In this document: piece by piece, positions 1 to 5,600 of the stretch | Position numbering within the stretch: position 1 is the stretch's first letter | Layout: every line of letters starts with the position of its first letter | Origin: JADHUC01 sp964617665 | GTDB taxonomy: Bacteria > Planctomycetota > Planctomycetia > Pirellulales > Pirellulaceae | Length of the DNA stretch: 7,953 bases | Assembly: GCA_964617665.1 (NCBI GenBank) | Contig: CAZUAH010000615.1 | Location: 1-7,953 of the forward strand | Direction: 5' to 3' | Notes under the pieces: generated by a model | The model's input: only the letters and a program-made list of their open reading frames with translations | What the model was told of the DNA's origin: nothing | The model's database searches: none | Position numbers and translations under genes: made by a program

Positions 1-663
1 CGAGTCTATCGAAACGTTCGCAATCTGGGGCCTTACACTTCGTTTAACAACGTCTTTCCTTTCTTCGAAACTCGATTGGTCGCAATACAAGACGCGGACG
101 ACATCAGCCGGCCTGATCGCATGCATTTGTCTGGCAACGTTTTGCGGTTGACGAACGCCGGCATTTTCGGCGCTGCCTCCCGACATTTCCAAGATTCTTC
201 CGCGGCCCCCAGTGAAAGCGACGTACCAACCTCGGCTGGCCGAACGCCGCAAGCAGATCAAGATAGCTACTCGCGATTTCCGCGGCCTGGTGTGGGTTGG
301 TTCTTAGCCAACCCAACGGCCATGATGGATGTCGGCGCATTCCGGGCATTGGGGGGATTCGCGGACTATGGTGACCACGTCCGTAACAAATGCGGGCTCG
401 ATACCGAGTTCTATTTGAGGGCTTACTATGCGAGCACGCGATTTGCGATCTCAAGAGAATTCTTGATCGACTATAGACGGCACGCGGATCAGGCGACCCA
501 GAACTTGCACACGGGTTGGGGTACGGACCTTCGATCCTGGTCGATCGCTGAACGGTCAAGGCGTCAGCAGTTGTACAAAAAAGGCCGATTTGATCCGGTC
601 GCCTTTGGCGCCTTGGGAAGATACAGCCGCCTGACACGGCGCCTCTACAAGAACGGAAAGTGA
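1..663 (+). CDS. Family 2 glycosyltransferase, C-terminal part (5' end outside window)
   Basis: The reading frame is open from base 1, so the start lies upstream and 220 residues are visible. These enzymes move a sugar from a nucleotide-sugar donor onto a growing glycan at the cytoplasmic membrane face. Seen: residues 29-40 read IQDADDISRPDR, the nucleotide-sugar and metal-binding DxD region of GT-A enzymes, in the form typical of GT2. Further on come an FLANPTAM segment (about 102-109), LDTEFYLRA (about 133-141), which matches the acidic acceptor/catalytic-base region, and YRRHADQAT (about 158-166), a C-terminal basic motif common in this family. No membrane segment is visible. The stop overlaps the next start (TGATG), so the two genes are probably translationally coupled. 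The family call is firm; the sugar and linkage cannot be read from the sequence. Confidence 0.88.
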   Translation, partial: RVYRNVRNLGPYTSFNNVFPFFETRLVAIQDADDISRPDRMHLSGNVLRLTNAGIFGAASRHFQDSSAAPSESDVPTSAGRTPQADQDSYSRFPRPGVGWFLANPTAMMDVGAFRALGGFADYGDHVRNKCGLDTEFYLRAYYASTRFAISREFLIDYRRHADQATQNLHTGWGTDLRSWSIAERSRRQQLYKKGRFDPVAFGALGRYSRLTRRLYKNGK

Positions 664-1478
664 TGTCTGAAGTTCACTTTGTCAGCTACGCCGACGACAA
701 TCCGTACAGCTATGCAAATCCGCGAAAACGAGCAAGCAAGGGAGGCGGGTTCACTCGGGTGCAAGAGTCGCGAGTGGCCACTGCAAGGAAGTTCGGCATC
801 CAAAGCATTGAGGCCTGGACCCGGGAACGGCTGGTCCAGACGCAAATCTACAAGGACAACAGCGACTACTTGGATCTTCCGATTTCAGGGAACGGCGGAT
901 TCCGGTCAAACGGTTTCGCTTTCAAACCGCTAATCGTGTTGGACCTGCTAAAACGAGTAAAGGAAGGCGACATCGTATACTATCATGATGTCAAGGGACC
1001 TGCCCTGCGGCAGCCGGTCACTCCGATCGTGGAATTGTGCCGCGAGAACGGTTCGTTCTTGGTTCGTCAAAGCGTACGCAACTGCTTTTGGACCAAGCGA
1101 GATGCGTTTTACTACACGAACTGCGACGCGTATGAATACCACAGGTCTCCTCAATTGGTCGCAACGTGGTTCTTCTTCAAACGCACCGATTTTGCCATCA
1201 CATTCGTCGAGGAATGGTTGAAGTACAATCTTGACGAGAGAATCGCCTCCAGCGAACCGGTTAACCTCTGCCAGTTGCCGAATGCTCAAGGATTCGTCGA
1301 TCACCGCGAGGACCAGAGCATCTTGACGATTCTGGCGGTCAAGCACCGCCTGCGGATCTTCAAGGGGCCGGGACAAAAGGATATCAACAGAAGTATTGAC
1401 TACATCAAAACTCATCCAGGAGCGAATCTGATGAGCGATGATTGGATTAAGAAGGCCCCGGTAGAGGAACGCTCGTGA
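663..1478 (+). CDS. Putative nucleotide-sugar glycosyltransferase-like protein of a glycan locus
   Basis: 271 residues from the ATG at 663, which overlaps the previous stop by one base; a GTG at 660 is an alternative start. GGAAAG just upstream is a close-spaced ribosome site. Seen: a beta-strand followed by an acidic turn, GDIVYYHDV (102-110), resembling the metal/nucleotide-sugar-binding strand of small GT-A enzymes. Then come KRDAF (145-149), an aromatic stretch VATWFFFKRTDFAITFVEEW (166-185) and HREDQSILTIL (214-224). The combination of 'KRDAF', 'F..eW' and 'HR.DQSIL' is known to me from uncharacterised glycosyltransferase-like proteins in capsule and O-antigen loci, but I cannot name the family with certainty. 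There is no signal peptide or transmembrane helix, so it is likely cytoplasmic. Its position inside a glycan gene run supports a sugar-transfer role. Function is inferred; the gene itself is secure. Confidence 0.8.
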   Translation: MSEVHFVSYADDNPYSYANPRKRASKGGGFTRVQESRVATARKFGIQSIEAWTRERLVQTQIYKDNSDYLDLPISGNGGFRSNGFAFKPLIVLDLLKRVKEGDIVYYHDVKGPALRQPVTPIVELCRENGSFLVRQSVRNCFWTKRDAFYYTNCDAYEYHRSPQLVATWFFFKRTDFAITFVEEWLKYNLDERIASSEPVNLCQLPNAQGFVDHREDQSILTILAVKHRLRIFKGPGQKDINRSIDYIKTHPGANLMSDDWIKKAPVEERS

Positions 1479-1505
1479 AAGCCGAGACCCAACCGACGCA
1501 AACTG

Positions 1506-2033
1506 ATGTTACCCATGGCATTTTTTGATGCGGCATTTCTGAGTCAGTTCAAAGCGGACGTATTCGTCGAGACTGGTACGTACAAAGGAAACGGAATCCG
1601 TCGAGCGTTGCAGGCAGGCATGGGGGAAGTCCATTCCATCGAGATCAACTCCAGCTGGCTGCAAAGCCTACCGGAGGATTTGAAGGGCAGGCCGCACGTG
1701 CATCTCCATTTGGGAGACAGCGCCGAGATTCTGCACCAAGTCCTGCTTCCACTCGACTTGTCGTGTTCTAGCTTGACGGTCTTCCTCGACGCGCATGTGA
1801 TGACCGGCCAATTGACGAGTGCGAAGAATCCCTGCCCAGTTCTAAAAGAACTCGACATCCTGGGCAGACATACTGACCGCGCGACAATCCTTGTGGACGA
1901 CATGCGAATATTTGCTACCGCGCGCGAATCCTGGAATGGTATCGGTGTGGAAGACATTCGAGCAAAGGTCCTCGAAATCAATCCGGAGTACCTAATTCGC
2001 TTCGAGAAGGACTTGCTCATCGCGACCCGATGA
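1506..2033 (+). CDS. Class I SAM-dependent methyltransferase-like protein
   Basis: 175 residues, 27 bases after the previous gene. ATG codons at 1506 and 1515 are both possible; neither has a clear Shine-Dalgarno site, so coupling to the upstream gene is likely. Seen: VETGTYKGNG (21-30), a variant of the glycine-rich SAM-binding motif I; SIEI (44-47), the acidic end of strand 2; HLGDS (68-72); FLDAH (93-97), at the motif IV position; PVLKEL (111-116); and ILVDDMRIF (128-136). This order is that of a short Rossmann-fold methyltransferase found in bacterial glycan clusters. By context it could methylate a sugar or a sugar nucleotide, but the substrate is not readable. The C-terminus is compact, with no extra domain. 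An alternative is a catalytically divergent relative that only binds a ligand. The fold call is fairly sure; activity is inferred. Confidence 0.78.
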   Translation: MLPMAFFDAAFLSQFKADVFVETGTYKGNGIRRALQAGMGEVHSIEINSSWLQSLPEDLKGRPHVHLHLGDSAEILHQVLLPLDLSCSSLTVFLDAHVMTGQLTSAKNPCPVLKELDILGRHTDRATILVDDMRIFATARESWNGIGVEDIRAKVLEINPEYLIRFEKDLLIATR

Positions 2034-2047
2034 TCTTCGCGGTACCG

Positions 2048-2845
2048 TTATAGTCTTCGAAGAGGAACACTTCCTATCCAAGCTGCTTGCTCGCTGAAAC
2101 TCGAAGCCTTCGTCCCGATGATGTGCTTCGTCCGGGATAGAAGCCAGAGATCAATGACTGCATACTCCATCGAGGTGTGCCGGTGCCCGGCGGCATTCGA
2201 CGCTCCGAAGAGCGAATGTTTCCGCGGATCGAAAGTTTCAAATGTCTTCGGGTAACAGCAAAGCCGACCACCGAATTCGGACTGGAAAACCGTCAAGCTT
2301 TCTTGATTGTCCGTAGCGAACAGGAATTGTGTGTTGGGAAAAGCCGCAATTTCCTGACGCATTGCCTCCATAATGGGACCGTCGTTGAATGTCAGCCCCA
2401 GCCGCCTGCCGCGGTCGGCAACAGCATCTGTCCTGCGGACATGGACGCCGACCATATGGTCGCTCCAAGCGGCGGCTTGATACTCATTGACCTTTCGCAG
2501 GATGCGAGGCACAGGCCGAAGCTCTCGGGCATGCTCCATCCAACTCAACGTAAACTCCTCGCCCTTACCATACGACTCCGGACTGTTGCCGGTAGCTCCG
2601 CCCGCAACCAGCTTCGTATCCGCACGGTGCTTGAGCCGTTCAATTTCTTCCAGAGAAATGCTTCGGCACACGGGCTCAAAGAGTTCGTCAAAACTGGCTG
2701 GACATGTAATGCCAGGTTCCCACAGCATTCTCAATTCGGCACTGTTCAACTCTGCAAGCGCCTGCATCGCTGAAAGACATCGCAGACGATTACATAAGCC
2801 GTACCTACTTACGTGGTAGATGATGTTATTGAGCCTGTCTACCAC
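2048..2845 (-). CDS. Fucosyltransferase-like GT-B glycosyltransferase (NodZ / O-fucosyltransferase type)
   Basis: I place the start at the GTG at 2845 (265 residues) because GAGG lies eight bases upstream (2854-2857) and the conserved fold begins right after. A TTG at 2908 would add 21 residues without family-like sequence. Seen: GLCNRLR (16-22), the N-terminal nucleotide-binding signature 'GLgNRLR'; VGVHVRRTD (132-140), the HxRxTD-type motif that in alpha-1,6- and O-fucosyltransferases contacts GDP-fucose; FLFATDN (174-180); and a C-terminal DLWLLSRTKHIIG with SSFS (232-251). This motif set belongs to the GDP-fucose-using GT-B superfamily (GT11/GT23/NodZ-like). The donor is probably GDP-fucose by homology, but some relatives are unassigned. 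No signal peptide or membrane helix is seen. The gene runs convergently against the three glycan genes with 14 bases between stops, and is probably part of the same surface-glycan locus. Confidence 0.8.
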   Translation of the reverse strand: MVDRLNNIIYHVSRYGLCNRLRCLSAMQALAELNSAELRMLWEPGITCPASFDELFEPVCRSISLEEIERLKHRADTKLVAGGATGNSPESYGKGEEFTLSWMEHARELRPVPRILRKVNEYQAAAWSDHMVGVHVRRTDAVADRGRRLGLTFNDGPIMEAMRQEIAAFPNTQFLFATDNQESLTVFQSEFGGRLCCYPKTFETFDPRKHSLFGASNAAGHRHTSMEYAVIDLWLLSRTKHIIGTKASSFSEQAAWIGSVPLRRL

Positions 2846-2853
2846 AACTCTCG

Positions 2854-2857
2854 CCTC
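2854..2857 (-). promoter_or_regulatory. Ribosome binding site that decides the fucosyltransferase-like gene start
   Basis: On the minus strand GAGG (within GCGAGGCGAG) sits eight bases before the GTG at 2845. No comparable site precedes the TTG at 2908. This favours the shorter protein, whose first residues lead directly into the GLCNRLR motif. Confidence 0.5.
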
Positions 2858-2868
2858 GCAATCTTGGC

Positions 2869-2883
2869 CAACGTGACACGTTG
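2869..2883. promoter_or_regulatory. Perfect 7-bp-arm palindrome, possible operator upstream of the fucosyltransferase-like gene
   Basis: CAACGTGACACGTTG is symmetric around the A at 2876, with seven perfect base pairs per arm. A one-base centre cannot form an RNA loop, so if functional it would be a DNA site for a dimeric regulator. It ends 24 bases before the proposed GTG start. By chance a few such arms are expected in 8 kb when several spacings are allowed, so this is a candidate only. Confidence 0.3.
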
Positions 2884-2917
2884 TGGTGAGCGTGCCGTCA
2901 AACGACAATCACCACCC

Positions 2918-2942
2918 GGCCGACTGACTACGCAAGTCGGCC
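2918..2942 (-). terminator. Hairpin over the yedK stop codon, possible weak terminator
   Basis: GGCCGACT (2918-2925) and AGTCGGCC (2935-2942) form a perfect eight-pair GC-rich stem with a nine-base loop, and the yedK stop codon (2928-2930) falls in the loop. The minus-strand sequence after it is GT-rich but has no clean T-run, so it is not a classic intrinsic terminator. It may attenuate read-through into the gene that follows 82 bases later, or protect the 3' end. Confidence 0.35.
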
Positions 2943-3596
2943 GATACACTCGGCCACGTCGTTCCTGGGATTGTTCACCAGCGTGCTTACCGGGTACGCT
3001 GCCATCAGCTCCGTTGGATAACGTCGCAAGACTTGCTGCAACGCTTTTCCATCCTCGAACGCCGGATTCAGCCAACGGTCGTAGTCTTCTTGCTGGACGA
3101 TCACCGGCATACGATTGTGAATCGGCTTCATCAGTTCGTTCGGCTCGGTCGTGATGATCGTACACGACTGAATCTCCTCGCCCTTGCCACTCCAGCGTTC
3201 CCATAGCCCGGCGAATCCAAATGGCTGATCGTCCTTCAAGTGAATGTAGAATGGCTGTTTCTTCCCATCGACTTTCTGCCACTCATAGAATCCGTCTGCC
3301 ACAACCAAGCATCGTCTCTTCTTGAAGGCTTGCCGGAAGGATGGCTTGCTGGAAACCGTCTCCGCCCTTGCGTTGATCATCCGGTTCCCGATCGAAGGAT
3401 CATCAGCCCAGTGAGGAATCAATCCCCAACGCAAGAAAACGATCTCTCGCGTTTCCGCCGCTGAGCCGATTCGGATCGCAGCGACCGGTTGGGTCGGGGC
3501 CACGTTGTATCGGGGCTCGGAATTCGGAGTCTCGTCCGCGCCGAAGAGTTCGGCGACTTTGTTCATCGGAGTCCGGAGTGTGAAGCGTCCGCACAT
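2928..3596 (-). CDS. yedK: SRAP-domain abasic-site processing protein, YedK/HMCES family
   Basis: 222 residues, the usual length for bacterial SRAP proteins. Known role of the family: after removal of Met1, Cys2 forms a stable thiazolidine crosslink with abasic sites in single-stranded DNA, shielding them from breakage and error-prone bypass. Seen: MCGRFT at the N-terminus with Cys2 and Arg4; YNVAPTQ (30-36); NARAET with Asn75, Arg77 and Glu79; DGFYEW with Glu105; Thr149; and IHNRMP with His160 and Arg162. These sit at the same numbers as the E. coli YedK active-site residues as I recall them, so the protein should be active. AGGAG lies six bases before the ATG. It is divergent from the amidohydrolase gene, and in the same direction as the fucosyltransferase-like gene 82 bases downstream, though the functions look unrelated. 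SRAP genes are often linked to the SOS response by context; a possible operator is noted upstream. Very sure of the family. Confidence 0.97.
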   Translation of the reverse strand: MCGRFTLRTPMNKVAELFGADETPNSEPRYNVAPTQPVAAIRIGSAAETREIVFLRWGLIPHWADDPSIGNRMINARAETVSSKPSFRQAFKKRRCLVVADGFYEWQKVDGKKQPFYIHLKDDQPFGFAGLWERWSGKGEEIQSCTIITTEPNELMKPIHNRMPVIVQQEDYDRWLNPAFEDGKALQQVLRRYPTELMAAYPVSTLVNNPRNDVAECIGRLA

Positions 3597-3602
3597 GCCT
3601 AG

Positions 3603-3607
3603 CTCCT
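3603..3607 (-). promoter_or_regulatory. yedK ribosome binding site
   Basis: On the minus strand AGGAG lies six bases before the ATG at 3596. It fixes the start that leaves Cys2 next to the initiator methionine, which the SRAP mechanism requires. Confidence 0.75.
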
Positions 3608-3699
3608 CAGCTTCAAACGCTGGTTCTGTCTATACAAGGAGACGAGAGCGAAATGAAGCGTGGCAAAACCCACGATTCAAACGCGCAACATTGACTCTT

Positions 3700-3732
3700 A
3701 TTCTATCGGCGCGAACTGGCGCTCGGTAGAAT
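3700..3732. promoter_or_regulatory. Imperfect dyad with divergent -10-like hexamers, possible shared operator
   Basis: The outer arms ATTCTATCGG and TCGGTAGAAT pair over ten positions, two of them G-T. Each end reads TAGAAT outward, one toward yedK and one toward the amidohydrolase gene. Inside, CGAACTGGCGCTCG (3712-3725) differs at one base from the CGAAC-N4-GTTCG palindrome bound by LexA in Gram-positive bacteria. The site is about 115 bases from the yedK start. A LexA link is inference, and this organism's LexA motif is unknown to me. Confidence 0.3.
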
Positions 3733-3860
3733 ACGGAAGGCAAGCTATCAACCGTCGCGGAATGGCGGCAGGTGGAAGAAGATTTCGTCCGTGGCGCAGG
3801 ATGTCATGGCAGGTTGGGTATCCCGATTGAAGGGTAATTCTGTAGTTTCTCCCCAGTAGT

Positions 3861-3880
3861 CCCGCGACGGCGGGAGGAGG
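3861..3880 (+). promoter_or_regulatory. Hairpin abutting the Shine-Dalgarno site of the amidohydrolase gene
   Basis: CCCGC (3861-3865) and GCGGG (3870-3874) form a five-pair stem with a four-base loop. It ends inside the strong Shine-Dalgarno run GGAGGAGG (3873-3880), which lies ten bases before the ATG at 3891. The Shine-Dalgarno site is clear and sets the start; whether the small stem affects translation is uncertain. Confidence 0.5.
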
Positions 3881-3890
3881 TCTGATAGCG

Positions 3891-5594
3891 ATGTCCAGAA
3901 CCATCCGCAAGACAAATCGGCGATCCATGCTGAAGGTAGCCGCCGGCACATTCGTCGCCACGGCCACGGGCGACTTCAAACCGGTGTTTGCCGCGCAGGC
4001 GGAATCCGCTGAATTGGTGCTTACCGGTGGGAAGATTCTCACGATGGACGACACCAATCCGCGGGCCACTGCGCTGGCTGTGCGAGGCGGCCGGATCCAG
4101 GCTATTGGTTCGGATGCACAGATCCAACCGTATGTCTCCGACAGCACGAAGGTCATCGACGTGAGCGGCAGGCACGTGACACCAGGCTTGATCGACGGCC
4201 ATAGCCACGTGATCGGTTTCGGTCAGATGCAACTCAAGTACGTGTTGCTTCGTCCGCCAAAGGTCACTTCGTTCGACACGTTGAACAACGAATTGGCCAA
4301 AGCAGCCCGGACCACACCACCTGGCGAGTGGGTCGTTGGGCGAGGATTCGTCGAATTCCAGGAAGGGCGTTTCCCCCGGCGATGGGAATTGGACGAGGCT
4401 GTCCCGGATCATCCTGTGTTGATCATCCACTGGGGCGGCCAGTTTGGTGTAGCCAACTCGTTGGCGCTTCGCAAAGCGAACCTTCTGCGAAAGGACGTCA
4501 AGAATCCGTATGGTGGTATGTACTTGCGGGACCGCCTGACCGGATTGCCGGACGGCGTACTGATCCATTATCCGGCCATTTACTCGGTACATCAGCCTAC
4601 GCTGGATGAGGACGAACGCATGGAATGCGCTGCTTGGGGGCTGGAACAGTTCGCTCGTCATGGTGTCACCTGCGTTCACGATAACTTCTGTCATCCTCAG
4701 TACGCAGCGGCATATGTGCGTCTGGAACAGACCGGAAAATTGCCCTGTCGCGTTCGGATCTATCCGTATGTGAAGAACCTGGAAATGTGCAAGCTGCTGG
4801 TCCAGAAGATCCGCCGCTATCGCGGGCCGCTCGTGCGGTTGCAGGGAGTGAAGTTGGCCGTTGACGGTTACGCACTGATGTACGATGTTCCGGCGCAACA
4901 CCGACACATGGCCATCCCGATGCACCCTCAGCCACTGTTCAATCAGATCATCGCTACGATTCACAATGCCGACTTGCAGGCCGATGTGCATGCCGTGGGC
5001 GACAAAGGCGTGGATTGGACACTGGATGCTTTCGCCAAGGCCGCTGGCTCGACGGCCGAATGTCGCCGACGTCGTCATCGCATCGAGCATTTCCTATTCC
5101 GCAAGGCGGACACGATCCGCCGGACCGCCGAGTTAGGTGTTCCTGTGTGTGTACAGCCGAATTTCATCGAAGTCCGCGCCGAGGACATGCTTCGGAAGCT
5201 CGGTGCAAGCCGCAGACAGTTGGTCGAGACGATGGTACCGGTGAAGACGTTTGAGCGCGAAGGAGTCCAACTGGCCTATGGGGCCGACGTTCCCGCATTC
5301 CCTTCGCATTCTCCCATGGACAGCATTCGTTCCGCCATGGATCGAAGGACCGCGCGGAATCGGCAGCTTGATACCTCCGAGTCGGTTTCGTTTCTAGATG
5401 CCCTTCGCCATCACACCGTGGACGGCGCGTACGCTGCTTTCGACGAAGACGAACTCGGTTCGTTAGCTCCCGGCAAACAGGCTGATTTCGTGATCTGGAA
5501 GGGCAATCTGGAGAGTGTCCGCGACGGACAGGATGCAGTGTCACAGGAACCAGAGGCAACGTACCTAGGCGGGCAGCCTGTATATCAAGCATGA
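3891..5594 (+). CDS. Tat-signal amidohydrolase family 3 protein (YtcJ/NfdA-like)
   Basis: 567 residues, normal for amidohydrolase_3 enzymes, which hydrolyse amide or formamide bonds with a metal centre in a TIM barrel. Seen: a twin-arginine signal, NRRSMLK (9-15), then a modest hydrophobic stretch and a likely cleavage near VFAA (32-35), so export in folded form is probable. An N-terminal beta domain (about 40-97) leads to TPGLIDGHSHV with metal ligands His104 and His106. Next are VKLAVDG with Lys321, DVHAVGD with His367, HRIEH (396-400, His400), and YGADVPAF with Asp466, the usual catalytic aspartate position. LGSLAPGKQADFVIW (522-536) closes the composite beta domain. Odd: in the motif that usually reads GH...vNS.AL the histidine is glutamine (Gln184 in GGQFGVANSLAL). 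GGAGGAGG precedes the ATG. Substrate unknown. It is divergent from yedK and convergent with the ankyrin gene, so probably transcribed alone. Confidence 0.92.
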   Translation: MSRTIRKTNRRSMLKVAAGTFVATATGDFKPVFAAQAESAELVLTGGKILTMDDTNPRATALAVRGGRIQAIGSDAQIQPYVSDSTKVIDVSGRHVTPGLIDGHSHVIGFGQMQLKYVLLRPPKVTSFDTLNNELAKAARTTPPGEWVVGRGFVEFQEGRFPRRWELDEAVPDHPVLIIHWGGQFGVANSLALRKANLLRKDVKNPYGGMYLRDRLTGLPDGVLIHYPAIYSVHQPTLDEDERMECAAWGLEQFARHGVTCVHDNFCHPQYAAAYVRLEQTGKLPCRVRIYPYVKNLEMCKLLVQKIRRYRGPLVRLQGVKLAVDGYALMYDVPAQHRHMAIPMHPQPLFNQIIATIHNADLQADVHAVGDKGVDWTLDAFAKAAGSTAECRRRRHRIEHFLFRKADTIRRTAELGVPVCVQPNFIEVRAEDMLRKLGASRRQLVETMVPVKTFEREGVQLAYGADVPAFPSHSPMDSIRSAMDRRTARNRQLDTSESVSFLDALRHHTVDGAYAAFDEDELGSLAPGKQADFVIWKGNLESVRDGQDAVSQEPEATYLGGQPVYQA

Positions 5595-5600
5595 AGATCG

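Larger units (their letters stand above)
2841..2887 (-). promoter_or_regulatory. Inverted repeat that could mask the start codon of the fucosyltransferase-like gene
   Basis: ACCACAAC (2841-2848) and GTTGTGGT (2880-2887) are perfect eight-base inverted repeats with 31 bases between. In the minus-strand transcript the downstream arm contains the proposed GTG start, and the GAGG site lies in the loop, so pairing would hide the start. The long loop makes this weak and chance pairing is quite possible. Confidence 0.2.
3597..3890. other. Divergent intergenic region between yedK and the amidohydrolase gene
   Basis: 294 bases without a credible gene. It must hold promoters for both flanking genes. 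I see the yedK ribosome site at its left end, a 33-base imperfect dyad in the middle (3700-3732), and a small hairpin next to the amidohydrolase ribosome site at its right end. TAGAAT, a -10-like hexamer, occurs on both strands at the two ends of the dyad, but I find no matching -35 at a 16-18 base spacing. TTGACT at 3691-3696 is 30 bases from the plus-strand TAGAAT, too far for a standard promoter. No tRNA or other structured RNA is evident. Confidence 0.6.

Noticed and set aside
104..637. A 177-codon minus-strand frame opposite the GT2 gene
   Set aside because: Low-complexity Arg/Ser/Pro-rich translation with no domain; it is a shadow of the glycosyltransferase gene.
2034..2047. CGGTACCG between the two convergent glycan genes as a terminator
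   Set aside because: It is an eight-base palindrome without loop or T-run, so it cannot form a terminator hairpin.
2177..2773. A 198-codon plus-strand frame opposite the fucosyltransferase-like gene
   Set aside because: The minus strand carries clear GLCNRLR and HVRRTD motifs; the plus frame shows none and has no ribosome site.
3691..3732. TTGACT and TAGAAT on the plus strand as a sigma-70 promoter for the amidohydrolase gene
   Set aside because: The spacing is 30 bases, far from the usual 16-18, so the pair cannot be called a promoter.
3804..5090. A 428-codon open frame on the minus strand opposite the amidohydrolase gene
   Set aside because: Its translation has no recognisable domain, it sits antisense to a gene with complete family motifs, and it has no ribosome site. 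Long antisense frames arise from codon bias at this GC.
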